This document shows, piece by piece, positions 34,882-45,170 of a stretch of 64,000 nt of DNA (position 1 is the stretch's first letter; the number at the start of each line of letters is the position of its first letter). The translations under genes were made by a program, and so were the position numbers. Under the pieces are notes generated by a model. It searched no databases. It was not told the origin of the DNA and was given only the letters and a program-made list of their open reading frames with translations. Origin of the DNA: CAVVYA01 sp963752345 (GTDB lineage Bacteria; Pseudomonadota; Alphaproteobacteria; SMXQ01); NCBI GenBank assembly GCA_963752345.1, contig CAVVYA010000020.1, positions 289,000 to 352,999 on the forward strand, given 5' to 3'.

Positions 34882-35421
34882 CTAGCGCTTCATATGCTCC
34901 TGCAGCCGGGGCATGAGCTGCACCAGGTTGCACGGGCGATTACGCGAATCGAGCTGGGTCTTGAGCACCTCGTCCCACGCGTCCTTGCAGGCCGACGGCG
35001 AGCCGGGCACGGCGAACAGATAGGTGCCGCCGGCGACGCCGCCGGTGGCGCGTGACTGGATCGTCGAGCTGCCGATTTTCTGGAAGCTGATCAGGCGAAA
35101 GATTTCGCCGAAGCCGTCGATCTTCTTCTCGAAGATCGATTCGAAGGCTTCGGGCGTGACATCGCGCCCGGTCAGACCGGTACCGCCCGTGCCGATCACC
35201 ACATCCACAGTGGGATCGGCGATCCATGTCTTGAGCTGCGCGGTGATTTCGCCGACGTCGTCGCGCACGATGGCGCGCGCGGCGAGGGTGTGCCCCGCCT
35301 CCTTGAGGCGCGCCTCGAGCACGTTACCCGATTCGTCGTCCTTCGGCCGCCGGGTGTCCGAGATGGTCAGGACGGCGATGTTGACGGGGATGAAGGTCCT
35401 GGTTTCGTCAATGCCCGGCAT
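34882..35421 (-). CDS. moaB: Molybdenum cofactor biosynthesis protein B
   Basis: 179 residues. MoaB-family features: IAVLTISDTRRPKDDESG, VVIGTGGTGLTGRDVTPEA, FRLISFQKIGSSTIQSRATGG split as FRLISFQKIG and SSTIQSRATGG, and FAVPGSPSACKDAWDEVL. It resembles MogA/MoeA domains that adenylylate molybdopterin; the exact role of MoaB is debated. ATG at 35421 lies inside the 3' end of the transglycosylase gene (14-base overlap), so the two are probably coupled. Confidence 0.92.
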   Translation of the reverse strand: MPGIDETRTFIPVNIAVLTISDTRRPKDDESGNVLEARLKEAGHTLAARAIVRDDVGEITAQLKTWIADPTVDVVIGTGGTGLTGRDVTPEAFESIFEKKIDGFGEIFRLISFQKIGSSTIQSRATGGVAGGTYLFAVPGSPSACKDAWDEVLKTQLDSRNRPCNLVQLMPRLQEHMKR

Positions 35422-37066
35422 CGGTGGCTTCGGCGCTGCTTTTCTGTGGGGCGGCCGCGATGGCGCGGTCGCTTCTGTCCTGCGCCACGTACATCGGCCA
35501 GCGCCCGGATGCAAGAGCGGCAAGGGACTCGGTCTTCTGGCCGAGCCGCATCCGGTAGATCCAAAGATCGGTGAGCACGGTTTCGATGAAGATCCGGGTC
35601 TCGCGCGACGGCAGGCTCTCGATGAAGAGAAGCGGGTCGTCGGCGGAGAGCTGGCGCTGCCATTTGGCCATATTGCCCGGGCCCGCGTTGTAGGCGGCGG
35701 CCAGGCGGATGAGATTGCCGGCGACCGCCGGATCGGCCAGCAGGCGGCTGATGTATTTCTGGCCGAGCGCCATATTGGTTTCCGGTTCGGCGATCTTGCT
35801 GATCGGCATCGCCCGGCCGGCGACGGCCTTGGCGGTCGCCGGCATCAGCTGCATCAGGCCGCTGGCGCCGGAGGCATTGTTGCGCGCGTCGGGATTGAAC
35901 GAGGATTCGCGCCGCATGATGGCGTAGAGCAACGCGCGGTCGACCTGAAAGCCGCCCGACGGACTCCAGGATGGAATTGGATAGATCGCCGCATCGCGCT
36001 CGGCACTGTCGAGCCCGATCGAGCGGTTGCCGATCCGCAAAGAGAGCGCCGGCATGTTGCCGTAGTTGGCCAAGGCCACGACCGCGCGGGCCAGCGACGA
36101 TGAGGCGCCGATGGTGACGCTCGCCAGTTCGGGTTCGGCCCGGCGCGGCTCGTTGACCTGGAGCAGGGCAATGGCCCGCGCGCCCGCCGGCTGGGCGATC
36201 AGCGCCCGGGCGTCGGCTTGATGCAGGTAGGGTTCGCGCAGATCCAGATTGCCTTCGATGCCGAGGGTCTCGCGCGCCAGCAGGCCATAGAATGTCAGCG
36301 GATTTTGCGCCGCCCGGTGCAGCCATTCGGTGACCTGCTGCGGCCGGCCGCCGAGCAGATGGGAGCGCGCCGCCCAATATGCCGCGGCCGAGATCACCCA
36401 GGGCGAGGCCTTGGGCGTGCGCGCGATTGCCTCGAACTGGCGCGCGGCGCTGCTGTAGCGTTTCAGGCGAAAGGCTTCGATCGCCGGGTTCCAGCGTTCG
36501 GGCGGCGCTTCGGTCGCGGCGGTCTTGATGCCGGCAGCCGGCGGCTTGCCGCCGCCATCGGGAATGGCCGGCGCCGTCGCCTGGGCCGGCCGGCGCCGCA
36601 TGGCCAGGTCATGGATGCGCTTGGCGTCCGGATGATCGCCGTAGTGCGACAGCCAGATGGTCAGTTCCTGGTAGCGCGACCGGTAGCGTGGATGAAGATA
36701 GCGCTGAGCCTGGGCATGGCCGAGCAGCAGCTTGTTCTCGGTTGCCGCGATCAGGCGGTCGGCTTCGGGCCAGCGGCCTTCCGCCTGCAGGGCGAAAATC
36801 TGCCGGTAGCGCACCACATCGGGGGCCTTGAGGACCGAGGGCAGATGGATCAACGGCCGGTTGGGAATGTCCGGCCGCGCCGGATCGCCGAGCGAGGCCG
36901 CCTGGGGAACGTCGGCCAAAGCCGGCGCGGAATGGGGAAATAGGGACAAAAGGCCGGCGACCAGCGCAGCCTTGAGCAAGGAGCTGACGTCGCCGGGGTG
37001 CTTGTTCTTCTTGGAAAGTTCGGCCCGACGCCGTTGGCTGGGGTGGTGGGTATCCGCCTCAGTCAT
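35408..37066 (-). CDS. Soluble lytic murein transglycosylase (Slt family)
   Basis: 552 residues. A hydrophobic signal (SSLLKAALVAGLLSLFPHSAPALA) lies at about residues 28-51. A helical superhelix domain covers about 80-370. The C-terminal SLT domain includes YAIMRRESSFNPDARNNASG with the catalytic Glu in RRESSF, ASGLMQLMPATAKAVAG, YISRLLADP and AAYNAGPGNMAKW. It cleaves peptidoglycan between MurNAc and GlcNAc to anhydro products in the periplasm. Start ATG at 37066 (MTEADTHHPS); an upstream start is possible. Confidence 0.92.
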   Translation of the reverse strand: MTEADTHHPSQRRRAELSKKNKHPGDVSSLLKAALVAGLLSLFPHSAPALADVPQAASLGDPARPDIPNRPLIHLPSVLKAPDVVRYRQIFALQAEGRWPEADRLIAATENKLLLGHAQAQRYLHPRYRSRYQELTIWLSHYGDHPDAKRIHDLAMRRRPAQATAPAIPDGGGKPPAAGIKTAATEAPPERWNPAIEAFRLKRYSSAARQFEAIARTPKASPWVISAAAYWAARSHLLGGRPQQVTEWLHRAAQNPLTFYGLLARETLGIEGNLDLREPYLHQADARALIAQPAGARAIALLQVNEPRRAEPELASVTIGASSSLARAVVALANYGNMPALSLRIGNRSIGLDSAERDAAIYPIPSWSPSGGFQVDRALLYAIMRRESSFNPDARNNASGASGLMQLMPATAKAVAGRAMPISKIAEPETNMALGQKYISRLLADPAVAGNLIRLAAAYNAGPGNMAKWQRQLSADDPLLFIESLPSRETRIFIETVLTDLWIYRMRLGQKTESLAALASGRWPMYVAQDRSDRAIAAAPQKSSAEATDAGH

Positions 37067-37191
37067 TCCATTGGTCTTAAACGATGGCTCCCGGTCCGGC
37101 AAGCTTGGCCATGGTGGACCTGATTAGCCCTCAGGATCAGGCTTGGGAGATTGTGGCGGAACGCCGGACTGCTAAACTCCCTGCGCCGGGC

Positions 37192-38090
37192 TTAGGTTCC
37201 GCGGGCGGCCGTTTCCTTGATTTTTCCTTGTAATTCAATGAGGTCGCGCCAAGCTTCGCGCTTCTGGCCGGGGCTGCGCAACAGGTAGGCTGGGTGAAAG
37301 GTAGCAATCACCGGAATCGGCCGCGACATGCGCGGGGTTTCATAGGTAAACCAGCGGCCGCGCAGCCTCATGATGCCTTCCTGGCGGGCCAGCATGGTCT
37401 TCGCGGCGATGCCGCCGACCAGCACCAGGACGGCGGGATCGACCAGCTCGATATGGCGCTCGACGAAGGGCAGGCAGGCGGCGATTTCCGCCGGGGGTCG
37501 GGCTACGGTTGCCCGGTGGGCGCCAGAACAGCACGTTGGAAATATAGGCGTTGGTTTTGCGGCTGAGCCCGATGGCGCCCAGCATGCGGTCGAGCAATTG
37601 GCCGCTGGCCCCGACGAAGGGCAGACCCTGGCGGTCCTCGTCGGCGCCCGGCGCCTCGCCGATGAACATGACGCGCGCCTGCGGGGTTGCCGTCGGCGAA
37701 CACCAGGTTGGTCGCCGTGCGTTTCAGTCCACATCCCTCGAAACCGGCCAGGGCGGCGCGGAGTTCCTCCAGCGTGTTGGCCGCTGCGGCGAGGGCGTGG
37801 GCGGATGCGCCTTCGCCTGGCGAATTCGCCGAGCTCGCCGCTGGCGCCAAGGGCGGCGGGACATAGGGACCGGCGACCTGAATGCGGTCGGTGACGCCGG
37901 CTGGTGCCGGTGCCGTGGCCGATGCGACCGGCCGGATTGCCGCCGCCATTTCGGGCGCCGGCGGCGCGGCGAAGCGGTCGATCGGCGTGTCCATAATCGC
38001 CTCGTCCGCACCGGCTTCGATCTGCCAGCGCAGGGCCGCCAGCATTTCGGCGCGGTCGGCGGAATTCGCGGAGGGTGCGTCGGACGTCAT
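37192..38090 (-). CDS. Family 4 uracil-DNA glycosylase (two apparent frameshifts)
   Basis: Fe-S uracil-DNA glycosylase that removes uracil from DNA. Three frames join cleanly: LRAALAGFEGCGLKRTATNL and VFADGNP (frame a), MFIGEAPGADEDRQGLPFVG and SGQLLDRMLGAIGLSR, NVLFWRPPGNRSPTP (frame b), then AEIAACLPFVERHIELVDP, VLVLVGGIAAKTMLA and VIATFHPAYLLRSPGQ (frame c). Corrections: one C too many in AACCCC near 37688, and one C in ACCCCCGG near 37500. The length is 3n+2. The N-terminal 120 residues are a Pro/Ala-rich linker typical of this group. Confidence 0.88.
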
Positions 38091-38233
38091 GGCCAAAACC
38101 TATCATCCGCGGACTGGCGGCGACAGAGGGTTGCGCCGGGCGTTCGCCGTCGGTGTGCTCCCGAGGGTTGTCCGGCGCGCCTGATCCACTAAACTCCGCG
38201 CTCCGCCGCGCTCGGCGGTTGTCAGGAGAGCCT

Positions 38234-39887
38234 ATGGCTGAGGAAACGAAACAGCGCGAGTCGATGGAATTCGATGTGGTGATCGTCGGCGCCGGCCCGT
38301 CGGGCCTGGCCGCGGCGATTCGCTTCAAGCAGCGCGCGGCCGAGGCCGGCTCCGCGTTGTCGGTCTGCGTCATCGACAAAGGGTCCGAGGTCGGCGCCCA
38401 TATCCTGGGCGGCGCCGTGCTGGAGCCGCGCGCGCTCGACGAACTGATTCCGGACTGGCGCGAGGGGGGTGCGCCGCTCGTAACCGCGGCCAAGGAAGAC
38501 CGTTTCCTGCTGCTCACGCCCAAGCACGCCGTTCGCCTGCCGGCGCCGCCGCAAATGCACAACAAAGGCAATTACATCATCAGCGCCGGCAACCTGTGCC
38601 GCTGGCTCGCCAGTCAGGCGGAAGCGCTCGGCGTCGAGATTTTCCCCGGTTTCGCCGCCGCCGAGGTGCTGTATGACGAGGCCGGCGCGGTGCGCGGCGT
38701 GGCGACCGGCGACATGGGGATCGGCAAGGATGGACAGCCGACGGAGAACTACCAGCCGGGGGTCGAACTGCTGGCGCGCCAGACCTTCTTCGCCGAGGGT
38801 TGCCGCGGCTCGCTGACTCAAGACTCTGTTCGCGCGTTTCGCGCTGAATGCCGAAAGCGATCCGCAGACCTACGGCATCGGCATCAAGGAATTGTGGGAA
38901 GTCGATCCGGCGCGGCACCGCCAGGGCCTGGTGATCCACACGGTGGGCTGGCCGCTCGATTCGGCGACCTACGGCGGCTCGTTCCTCTATCACCTGGAAG
39001 ACAACCAGGTGTCTGTGGGATTCGTCATCGGGCTCGATTATGAAAATCCGTATCTGAATCCGTTCGAGGAGTTTCAGCGCTTCAAGACCCATCCGGCGAT
39101 CCGCCCGACATTCGAAGGCGGTCGCCGCATCGCCTATGGCGCCCGCGCGCTCAATGAAGGCGGCCTGCAGTCGATTCCGCGGCTGGTCTTTCCCGGCGGG
39201 GCACTGATCGGCGATACGGCCGGCTTCCTCAATGTGCCCAAGATCAAGGGCATCCACACGGCGATGAAGTCGGGCATGACGGCGGCCGATGCCGCGTTCG
39301 ACGCGCTGACCCTCGCCGATGCGGCAAGCGTGATCGAACTGGTGGATTACCCGGCGCGGCTCAAACGCACCTGGCTGTGGGACGAGCTACATCGGTCGCG
39401 CAACATCCGGCCCGGCTTCCGCAGCGGATTGGTGGCCGGCCTGGTCCATGCCGCAATCGATACCTATCTGTTGCGCGGCCGGGCGCCGTGGACGTTCCAT
39501 CATCGGCCCGACCATACGACGCTCAAAAAGGCGGCCGAGGCCAAGCCCATCGCCTATCCCAGGCCCGATGGCAAGCTGACTTTCGACCGGCTGAGTTCGG
39601 TGTTCCTGTCCAACACCATGCACGAGGAAAACCAGCCCAGCCATCTGCGGCTGCGCGACCCAGTGCGTGCCATCACGGTCAATCTGGCCGACTATGATTC
39701 ACCGGAGACCCGGTATTGCCCGGCCGGAGTCTATGAAATTGTACGTACCCAGAATGGCGAGCCTGCTTTGCAGATCAACGCCGCCAACTGCGTCCACTGC
39801 AAGACATGCGACATCAAGGACCCGACGCAAAACATCGAGTGGGTCGTGCCGGAAGGTGGCGGCGGGCCGAACTATCCCAATATGTAG
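38234..39887 (+). CDS. Electron transfer flavoprotein-ubiquinone oxidoreductase (apparent frameshift)
   Basis: Membrane-bound ETF:ubiquinone oxidoreductase, about 550 residues after correction. FAD site VVIVGAGPSGLAAAIRFKQ (about 16-34), GAHILGGAVLEPRALDEL, NYIISAGNLCRWLA; after the frame change IGIKELWEVDPARHRQGLV, GFLNVPKIKGIHTAMKSG, and the 4Fe-4S site near the C terminus, NAANCVHCKTCDIKDPTQ. It passes electrons from acyl-CoA and amino-acid dehydrogenases to quinone. The frame changes at about 38820 (GSLT/KTLFARFALNAE) by one extra base; the locus is 3n+1. It starts after GGAGAG at 38234. Confidence 0.92.
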
Positions 39888-39961
39888 GGATGCGGGGCGG
39901 CCCTTGTTCGGTCTATGCTAGCGGTTCGCCCGAACAGGGATTCACGAGGTAAAGCCTCTTC

Positions 39962-41723
39962 ATGTCAGCATACCGTATCGTCATCACCTTGGGGCTTGGT
40001 CTCGCCTTGGCCGCTTGCGCGGCGAACGGCCCCGAGCGACGTGTCTCCGCCAGTCCGGAAAGAGCCCTCGGCATCACGCCCTCGGGCGCCTATCTCGCGG
40101 CGCGCCATGCCCAGGTCGAGCGCGACAACGCGCGCGCCGCCGATCTCTACGCCCGGGCGCTCGCCTTCGCGCCGGAGAATCCCGAATTGCTGCGCCGCAC
40201 GTTCAGCCTGATGGCGAGCGAGGGACGCATCGCCGAGGCCGCGACGCTGGCCGAGCGGCTCAAGGAGCAGCAGATCAATATCCAGATGGCGACCCTCGTG
40301 ACGGCGGTGCATGCCGCCAAGAGCGGCCAATACGCCCGCACCGAGGCCGAACTCGCGACACTGCCCGACAGCGGCTTCAACAATTTCATCACGCCGCTGC
40401 TGATCGCCTGGTCGAAGGCGGCGCGCGGCGACACGGCGGCGGCGATCCAGGCGCTGAAGCCCATGGAGGAGACGCGTGGCTTCGAAGCCTTCGCCAATCT
40501 GCACGCGGCGCTGATTCTCGACCTGGCGAATGACAAACCGGCGGCTGCGGCGCGCTACCAGAAGGTGCTGCAGACCAGCAGCGGCGGTTTCGTGCGTGCG
40601 GTGCAGGCCGTTGCGTCGTTCTACGCGCGCAACGGTCAGGCGGCGCTTGCCCAGCGAGGTTTATCAGAGCTTCGAGGCCGACAATCCGGAGAGCGGTCTG
40701 GGACGCGTCGGCATGGTGGAAATCGCCGGCGTGCCGGCGGAGCGCTTGGTCAACAATGCCCATCAGGGCATGGCGGAGGCGCTGTTCGACCTGGCGAGCC
40801 TGCTGCATCAGCAGAATCTCGACGAGGTCGCCCTGGTGCTCACCCGTCTCTCGCTCTATCTGCAGCCCGATCTCGACATCGCCGAGTTGCTCGTCGCCGA
40901 CATCATGGAAAATACCGGCCAGGGCGAGCGCGCCGTGGCGATTTACGAAGGCCTGCCGAAGGGCTCGCCGTTCGATTGGCCGTCGCGCCTGCGCGCGGCC
41001 ACGGTGCTCGACGATCTCGGCCGCACCGACGACGCCATTGCCCGCCTGTCGGCGATGGGCGACGAACAGCCGCAGCGCACCGACGCTTTGATCGCCATGG
41101 GCGATATCCTGCGCGTGCGCGAACGCTTCGCCGAGGCGGTCGGCGCTTACGACAAAGCGCTGGCGCGGGTCGCCCGGCTCGACAAGCGTCACTGGGGGGT
41201 GCTCTACGCGCGCGGCATATCGCTCGAGCGCACCAAGCAGTGGGAGCGCGCCGAAGCCGATTTCCTCAAGGCACTCGAATTCAATCCGGACCAGCCGTAC
41301 GTGCTCAACTACCTCGGCTATTCCTGGGTCGAGCGCGGAATGAATCTCGATCGGGCGCTGCCGCTGATCGAAAAGGCGGTCAAGCTGCGGCCGGAAGACG
41401 GCTACATCGTCGATAGCATGGGCTGGGTACTCTATATGCTGGGCCAGTACGAAGGCGCGGTGTCCAATCTGGAGCGCGCCGCGGAACTGCGTCCGCAGGA
41501 TCCGGTTATCAACGATCACCTGGGCGACGCCTATTGGCGCGTCGGCCGCCAGATGGAGGCGCGGTTCCAGTGGCGCAGGGCTTTGAGTCTCAAACCGGAA
41601 GCGGAACTGTCGCGGTCGCTCGAGGCCAAGCTGGCGCGCGGCCTGAGCGACGAGCGGACGCCGCGCGGCAACGCGCAGGAGACCACGGCCGCGCCCAACG
41701 CCAGCGCGGGACAGGGCATTTGA
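39962..41723 (+). CDS. TPR-repeat lipoprotein (apparent frameshift)
   Basis: About 587 residues. Signal and lipobox: GLGLALAACAANG. The body is a chain of tetratricopeptide repeats: RAADLYARALAFAPENPELL, AQSGYAR-like and AATVLDDLGRTDDAIARLS, then KQWERAEADFLKALEFNPD and LGQYEGAVSNLERAAELRP. Frame changes at about 40655: ALA then SEVYQSFEADNPE, by one extra C in GCCCAGCG. This family of large TPR lipoproteins precedes ispE in many Hyphomicrobiales, as here (overlap of 4 bases). It probably acts as an outer-membrane or periplasmic scaffold. Confidence 0.85.
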
Positions 41724-42616
41724 TTGCACCGGTCATTATCGGTGCGCCGGCCAAAATCAATCTCTACCTCCATGTTCTCGGCCGCCGGCCCGACGGCTAT
41801 CACGATCTCGATTCATTGGTTGCTTTCGCGACGCTGCACGACGTGATCACCGCGTCGCCGTCGGATGAATTGAGCCTGATGGTCGAGGGCGCCTTCGCCG
41901 CCGAGCTGTCGCATTCCGCCGGCGGCTCGGACAATCTGGTGTTGCGCGCGGCGCGCCTGCTGGCCGAGCATCTCGGGCAGGATGCCGCCGCGGCGGTTCG
42001 GTTGCACAAGATGATTCCCGTGGCCGCCGGATTGGGCGGCGGCTCGGCCGATGGTGCCGCGACGCTGCTTGCGCTGTGCCGCTTGTGGCATGTCGAAATT
42101 CCATTTCCGCTGCTCACGGAATTGGCGCTCCGGCTTGGCGCCGATCTGCCGGTCTGCCTGGCCAGCCGCACGGCCTTCATGAGCGGTGTCGGCGAAACTC
42201 TGACGCCGGCGCCCGAAGTGCCGCCGCTCGGCGTTGTGTTGGTCAATCCCCGTGTGGCGCTGCCTACCGGCGACGTGTTCCGCGCGCTCGAACGGCGCGC
42301 CCGGCCCGCGTCGCGGCCAAGCTATCAGCCGGGCGATACGGCATCGCTGATCGCTGGGCTGCGCCATACACGCAATGATCTCACCGGGCCGGCCATCAGG
42401 CTGGCGCCGGTGGTGCGCGACGTGCTGGCGGCCCTCGAAGCCGCTCCCGGCGTGTCGATCGCGCGCCTGTCGGGCAGCGGCGCCACCTGCTTCGGCCTGT
42501 TCGCCGACAGCATCGCCGCGCAGATCGCGGCTGAGCAAATCGCCGGCGCGCAGCCGGCGTGGTGGGTGCGGGCATGCCGGCTGATCCGCGGCCGCGAGGA
42601 ATTGATCGAAGGTTAG
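41720..42616 (+). CDS. ispE: 4-diphosphocytidyl-2-C-methyl-D-erythritol kinase
   Basis: 298 residues, starting at TTG 41720, which overlaps the TPR gene stop (TTGA). GHMP kinase with APAKINLYLHVLGRRPDGYH and LDSLVAFATLHDVI near the N terminus, ATP loop PVAAGLGGGSADGAATL (about 103-119), GADLPVCLASRTAFMSGVGE and the C-terminal SGSGATCFGLF. It phosphorylates CDP-ME in the MEP isoprenoid pathway, the same pathway as ispH at 2.4-3.3 kb. The length is normal and the frame intact. Confidence 0.95.
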   Translation: MIAPVIIGAPAKINLYLHVLGRRPDGYHDLDSLVAFATLHDVITASPSDELSLMVEGAFAAELSHSAGGSDNLVLRAARLLAEHLGQDAAAAVRLHKMIPVAAGLGGGSADGAATLLALCRLWHVEIPFPLLTELALRLGADLPVCLASRTAFMSGVGETLTPAPEVPPLGVVLVNPRVALPTGDVFRALERRARPASRPSYQPGDTASLIAGLRHTRNDLTGPAIRLAPVVRDVLAALEAAPGVSIARLSGSGATCFGLFADSIAAQIAAEQIAGAQPAWWVRACRLIRGREELIEG

Positions 42617-42654
42617 CGCGTCGCCGCGCGCGGACAGGCGCAGGCCTTGGTCAG

Positions 42655-42740
42655 CGGCCGCCGCGCATCCTGTTCGTCACCGGGCACAGACGAGTTGGCA
42701 CGGCCGGCGACGGCTCGCGGTTCACCGGCAATGCCGCGAC
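42655..42740. repeat. Degenerate partial duplicate of the 3' end of the Sel1 gene
   Basis: CGGCCGCCGCGCATCCTGTT, CGACGGCTCGCGGTTCACCG and GCAATGCCGCGAC match, in the same order, CCGCCGCGCATCATGTT, CGACGGCTCGCCGTTCACCG and GCAACCCCGCGAC at about 42761-42842. The latter encodes the last 25 or so residues of the gene at 42750. So the end of that gene was duplicated in tandem and has drifted. Confidence 0.7.
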
Positions 42741-42749
42741 GGGCCGCGA

Positions 42750-44184
42750 TCAACGGCCACCGCCGCGCATCATGTTCGTCACCTGGCGCAGATGCGTGAG
42801 CAAGGCCTGCGACGGCTCGCCGTTCACCGGCAACCCCGCGACCTGCTGGTATTGCCGGATCGCCTCGCGTGTCGCCTTGCCGGGCTTGCCGTCGGCGGGG
42901 CCCGGGTTGAACGACAGTTGGCTGAGCAGCCGCTGGATTTCGGTGATATCGGCGACCGTCGGGTTGGCCCCGCGCGGGCCCGGTGTCGGCTCGGCGGGCG
43001 CCCGCGCGATGCGGCCCTCGATCGCAGCGAGCCGTGCCACGGCGGCTTCGCTTCCCAAGGATGCGGCTCTGCGGTACCAGCCGTAGGCGGTCTGTTCGTC
43101 GGGCGGACCGGCGAGCCCCTTTTCATAGATCATGCCAAGATTGAATTGCGCCGAGGCGATGCCCTGATCGGCGGCGCGGCGGAACCATAGCACCGCCGCG
43201 CGATAGTCGCGCGATGTGCCGCGGCCCTGGGCGTACGCCACGGCCAGATTGTGCTGCGCCGGCGCGAAGCCCTGCTCGGCCGCGGCGCCGTAGAGCGTGA
43301 AGGCGCGCTCGAGATCCCCGGGCACGCCGAGCGCGTTCTCGTAGAGCACAGCGAGATTGAATTGCGCGCGTTCGAGGCCGGCTTCGGCCGCCTTTTCGAA
43401 CCATTCCGCGGCGGTCTGGTAATTCTGCGCCACGCCGCGCCCGTTCAGATAGGCGAGCGCCAGATCATGCTGCGCCATGGCATCGCCGTTCTCCGCATCG
43501 CGCCGCAGCTCCTCGACGATCTCGGCCAGCGATGGCGGCGGCGGAGCCTGGGTGGCGGGCGATTTCGGCCGGTGCCTGCGGCGGGCGTGACGATTGCTCC
43601 GCACCGGCAGCCTGTTGCGCATCGCGCGATCCGGCCGGCGTCTGCGGCGGGCGTGACGATTGTCCCGCACCCGCAGCCTGCTGCGCATCGCGCGTCGCGG
43701 GCGGGAAATTCCACAGCGTGATCGCGCCGAGGATGGCGACGATGGCGATGATTGCCGCCGCCGCCGCGAGTTTTGCACGCCGACTCGGCAATATAGACGA
43801 GAAACCGCGGAATTTTCCCGGCGCTGGTCGGGCGAGATCATGGCCACCAGCGTCATGATCCGCGACACCGCGCGCCGATGCATCGTCATCGGCGAGGTCA
43901 TCGCCGCCGGTGGCACGGCGCGCCGGGCGGCGCGCCAGTGCATCGTCATCGGCAAGCTCGCGCGCGTTACTGACGGCGGGCGGTTGGATTTCAGACGGCG
44001 CGTTACCCAGGGTCGGAACTGCAGCAAGGATGGGTGCGTCGGCGCGAGGAACCGCGGGCGAGTCACCGCGGGCCCGCAGGATGGCGCGCGTCAGCCATGG
44101 GCCGAGCGGCATCCCAGCGGCCTTGGCGGCGTCCCGCGCGGCCTTGCGCTCATCGGCGGGGATATTTTTGACGCGCCAGCGCAT
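42750..44184 (-). CDS. Sel1-repeat and peptidoglycan-binding membrane protein (apparent frameshift)
   Basis: About 478 residues after correction. N-terminal cytoplasmic helix MRWRVKNIPADERKAARDAA with MPLGPWLTRAI; a single transmembrane span (KLAAAAAIIAIVAILGAITLW) at about 135-155; two near-copies of AQQAAGAxQSSRPPQxPAxS; then four to five Sel1 repeats (GDAMAQHDLALAYLNGRG, GLERAQFNLAVLYENALG, GFAPAQHNLAVAYAQGRG, GIASAQFNLGMIYEKG) and a peptidoglycan-binding domain (ITEIQRLLSQLSFNPGPADG, KATREAIRQYQQVAGLPVNG). The frame changes at about 43562 (one extra A in GAAATCG; 3n+1). The layout (membrane span, Sel1, PG binding) resembles PodJ/DipM-like polar or division scaffolds. Confidence 0.83.
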
Positions 44185-44282
44185 GGCCGGATCCTAACGC
44201 GACCGGCGCAAACGAACATGCCGCGCCGGAACGAGCGGGCGGGCGCACGATGGCGCAGAAAGTTTCATCCGGGCTAAACTCA

Positions 44283-44519
44283 TCAATCTGGAGCGGCGCG
44301 ATGGCGCGTCTGGTCCGGCTCCAGGGCGGCGCTCGCCGGGTTCCGTTCGGCGCGTTCGCGGCCGGCGGTATCGCGGATCAGGCGGCCGAGCCAGGCGGAC
44401 AGGGCGACACCTTCGCTGGCCGCGGCCTGCTCGGCGGCGGCGACGGCCTCGGGCGAAATGCCGTCGATCCGCCAAGCGGTGTCCTTGCGGTGGGGGTGGT
44501 GGCCGGATTTCTGGGCCAT
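44283..44519 (-). CDS. Small hypothetical protein sharing the Sel1 protein's N-terminal helix
   Basis: 78 residues from ATG at 44519. AWRIDGISPEAVAAAEQAAASE and GVALSAWLGRLIRDTAGRER align with the first 40 residues of the Sel1/PG-binding protein (RWRVKNIPADERKAARDAAK, GMPLGPWLTRAILRA). The pattern W-R-[VI]-x-[NG]-I-x(5)-A-x(2)-AA-x(2)-G-x(2)-L-x-W-L looks like a small DNA- or protein-binding helix pair. No further domain is present. The function is unknown. Confidence 0.65.
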   Translation of the reverse strand: MAQKSGHHPHRKDTAWRIDGISPEAVAAAEQAAASEGVALSAWLGRLIRDTAGRERAERNPASAALEPDQTRHRAAPD

Positions 44520-44622
44520 GGCGCCTCGGCGTGGGATCGGTTTTGTCGTGGAAACACCCGAGTTTAGGCCAGTCCCCCGGTTGCCGTCATCGTCCAATAC
44601 GGTTATGGTGCCGGCCCTCGGT

Positions 44623-44697
44623 TGGGGCGTCGCCAAGCGGTAAGGCACCGGTTTTTGGTACCGGCATTCCCAGGTTCGAATCCTGGCGCCCCAGCCA
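44623..44697 (+). tRNA. tRNA-Gln (UUG)
   Basis: Acceptor TGGGGCG / CGCCCCA, anticodon arm CCGGT-TTTTGGT-ACCGG with anticodon TTG, T-arm CCAGG-TTCGAAT-CCTGG, discriminator G and an encoded CCA at 44695-44697. All stems pair. The 3' end is followed without a gap by a repeat array, marking it as a likely integration target. Confidence 0.95.
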
Positions 44698-44942
44698 GCC
44701 AGTCCGGTCTCCACCGCGAATTCCGGCAATCTTCCGAGACGCCGGGAAAAATGCGGCCAAATGGCGCGTTTTCCGCTCGCTCCTCAGCTCACCTTTGACC
44801 CCGAGACGGTCTCCTGCCAGGCGCATCGGGCCATTTCTGGCCTATCGTCTCTTTTCGCAATTTCGGGGGTCAAAGGTCACCATCGGCGGGCGGCTATGAA
44901 TCGCGCGCGTATTCCCGAGTTCGAATCCATCTGCATCAGCCA
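44698..44942. repeat. tRNA-tailed repeat, unit 1
   Basis: 245 bp. Begins GCCAGTCCGGTCTCC. It contains an imperfect outer stem, CACCTTTGACCCCGAGA (44790-44806) with TTTCGGGGGTCAAAGG (44861-44876), and an inner hairpin GGGCCA-TTTC-TGGCCT (44828-44843). The end, ATTCCCGAGTTCGAATCC and then ATCTGCATCAGCCA, mimics the tRNA T-loop through CCA with the same spacing. Units 2-5 share this layout. Confidence 0.88.
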
Positions 44943-45170
44943 GCCAGTCCGTCTCCGCACGAATTCCGGCGAGATCGCGAAGATGCGGCGAAATGGCGCG
45001 TTTTGCGCGCGCTCCTCAGCTCACCTTTGACCCCCAGACGGTCTTCTGCGGCGCGTATGGGCCATTTCTGGCCTATCGTCTCTTTTCGCAATTTCGGGGG
45101 TCAAAGGTCACCATCAGCGAGCGACTACCATAGCCTGCATTCCCGAGTTCGAATCCATCTGCATCAGCCA
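44943..45170. repeat. tRNA-tailed repeat, unit 2
   Basis: 228 bp. Same order: GCCAGTCCGTCTCCGC, ATGGCGCGTTTTGCGCGCGC, outer stem CACCTTTGACCCCC / GGGGGTCAAAGG, inner hairpin GGGCCATTTCTGGCCT, tail TTCCCGAGTTCGAATCC ... CATCAGCCA ending at 45170. Confidence 0.88.
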
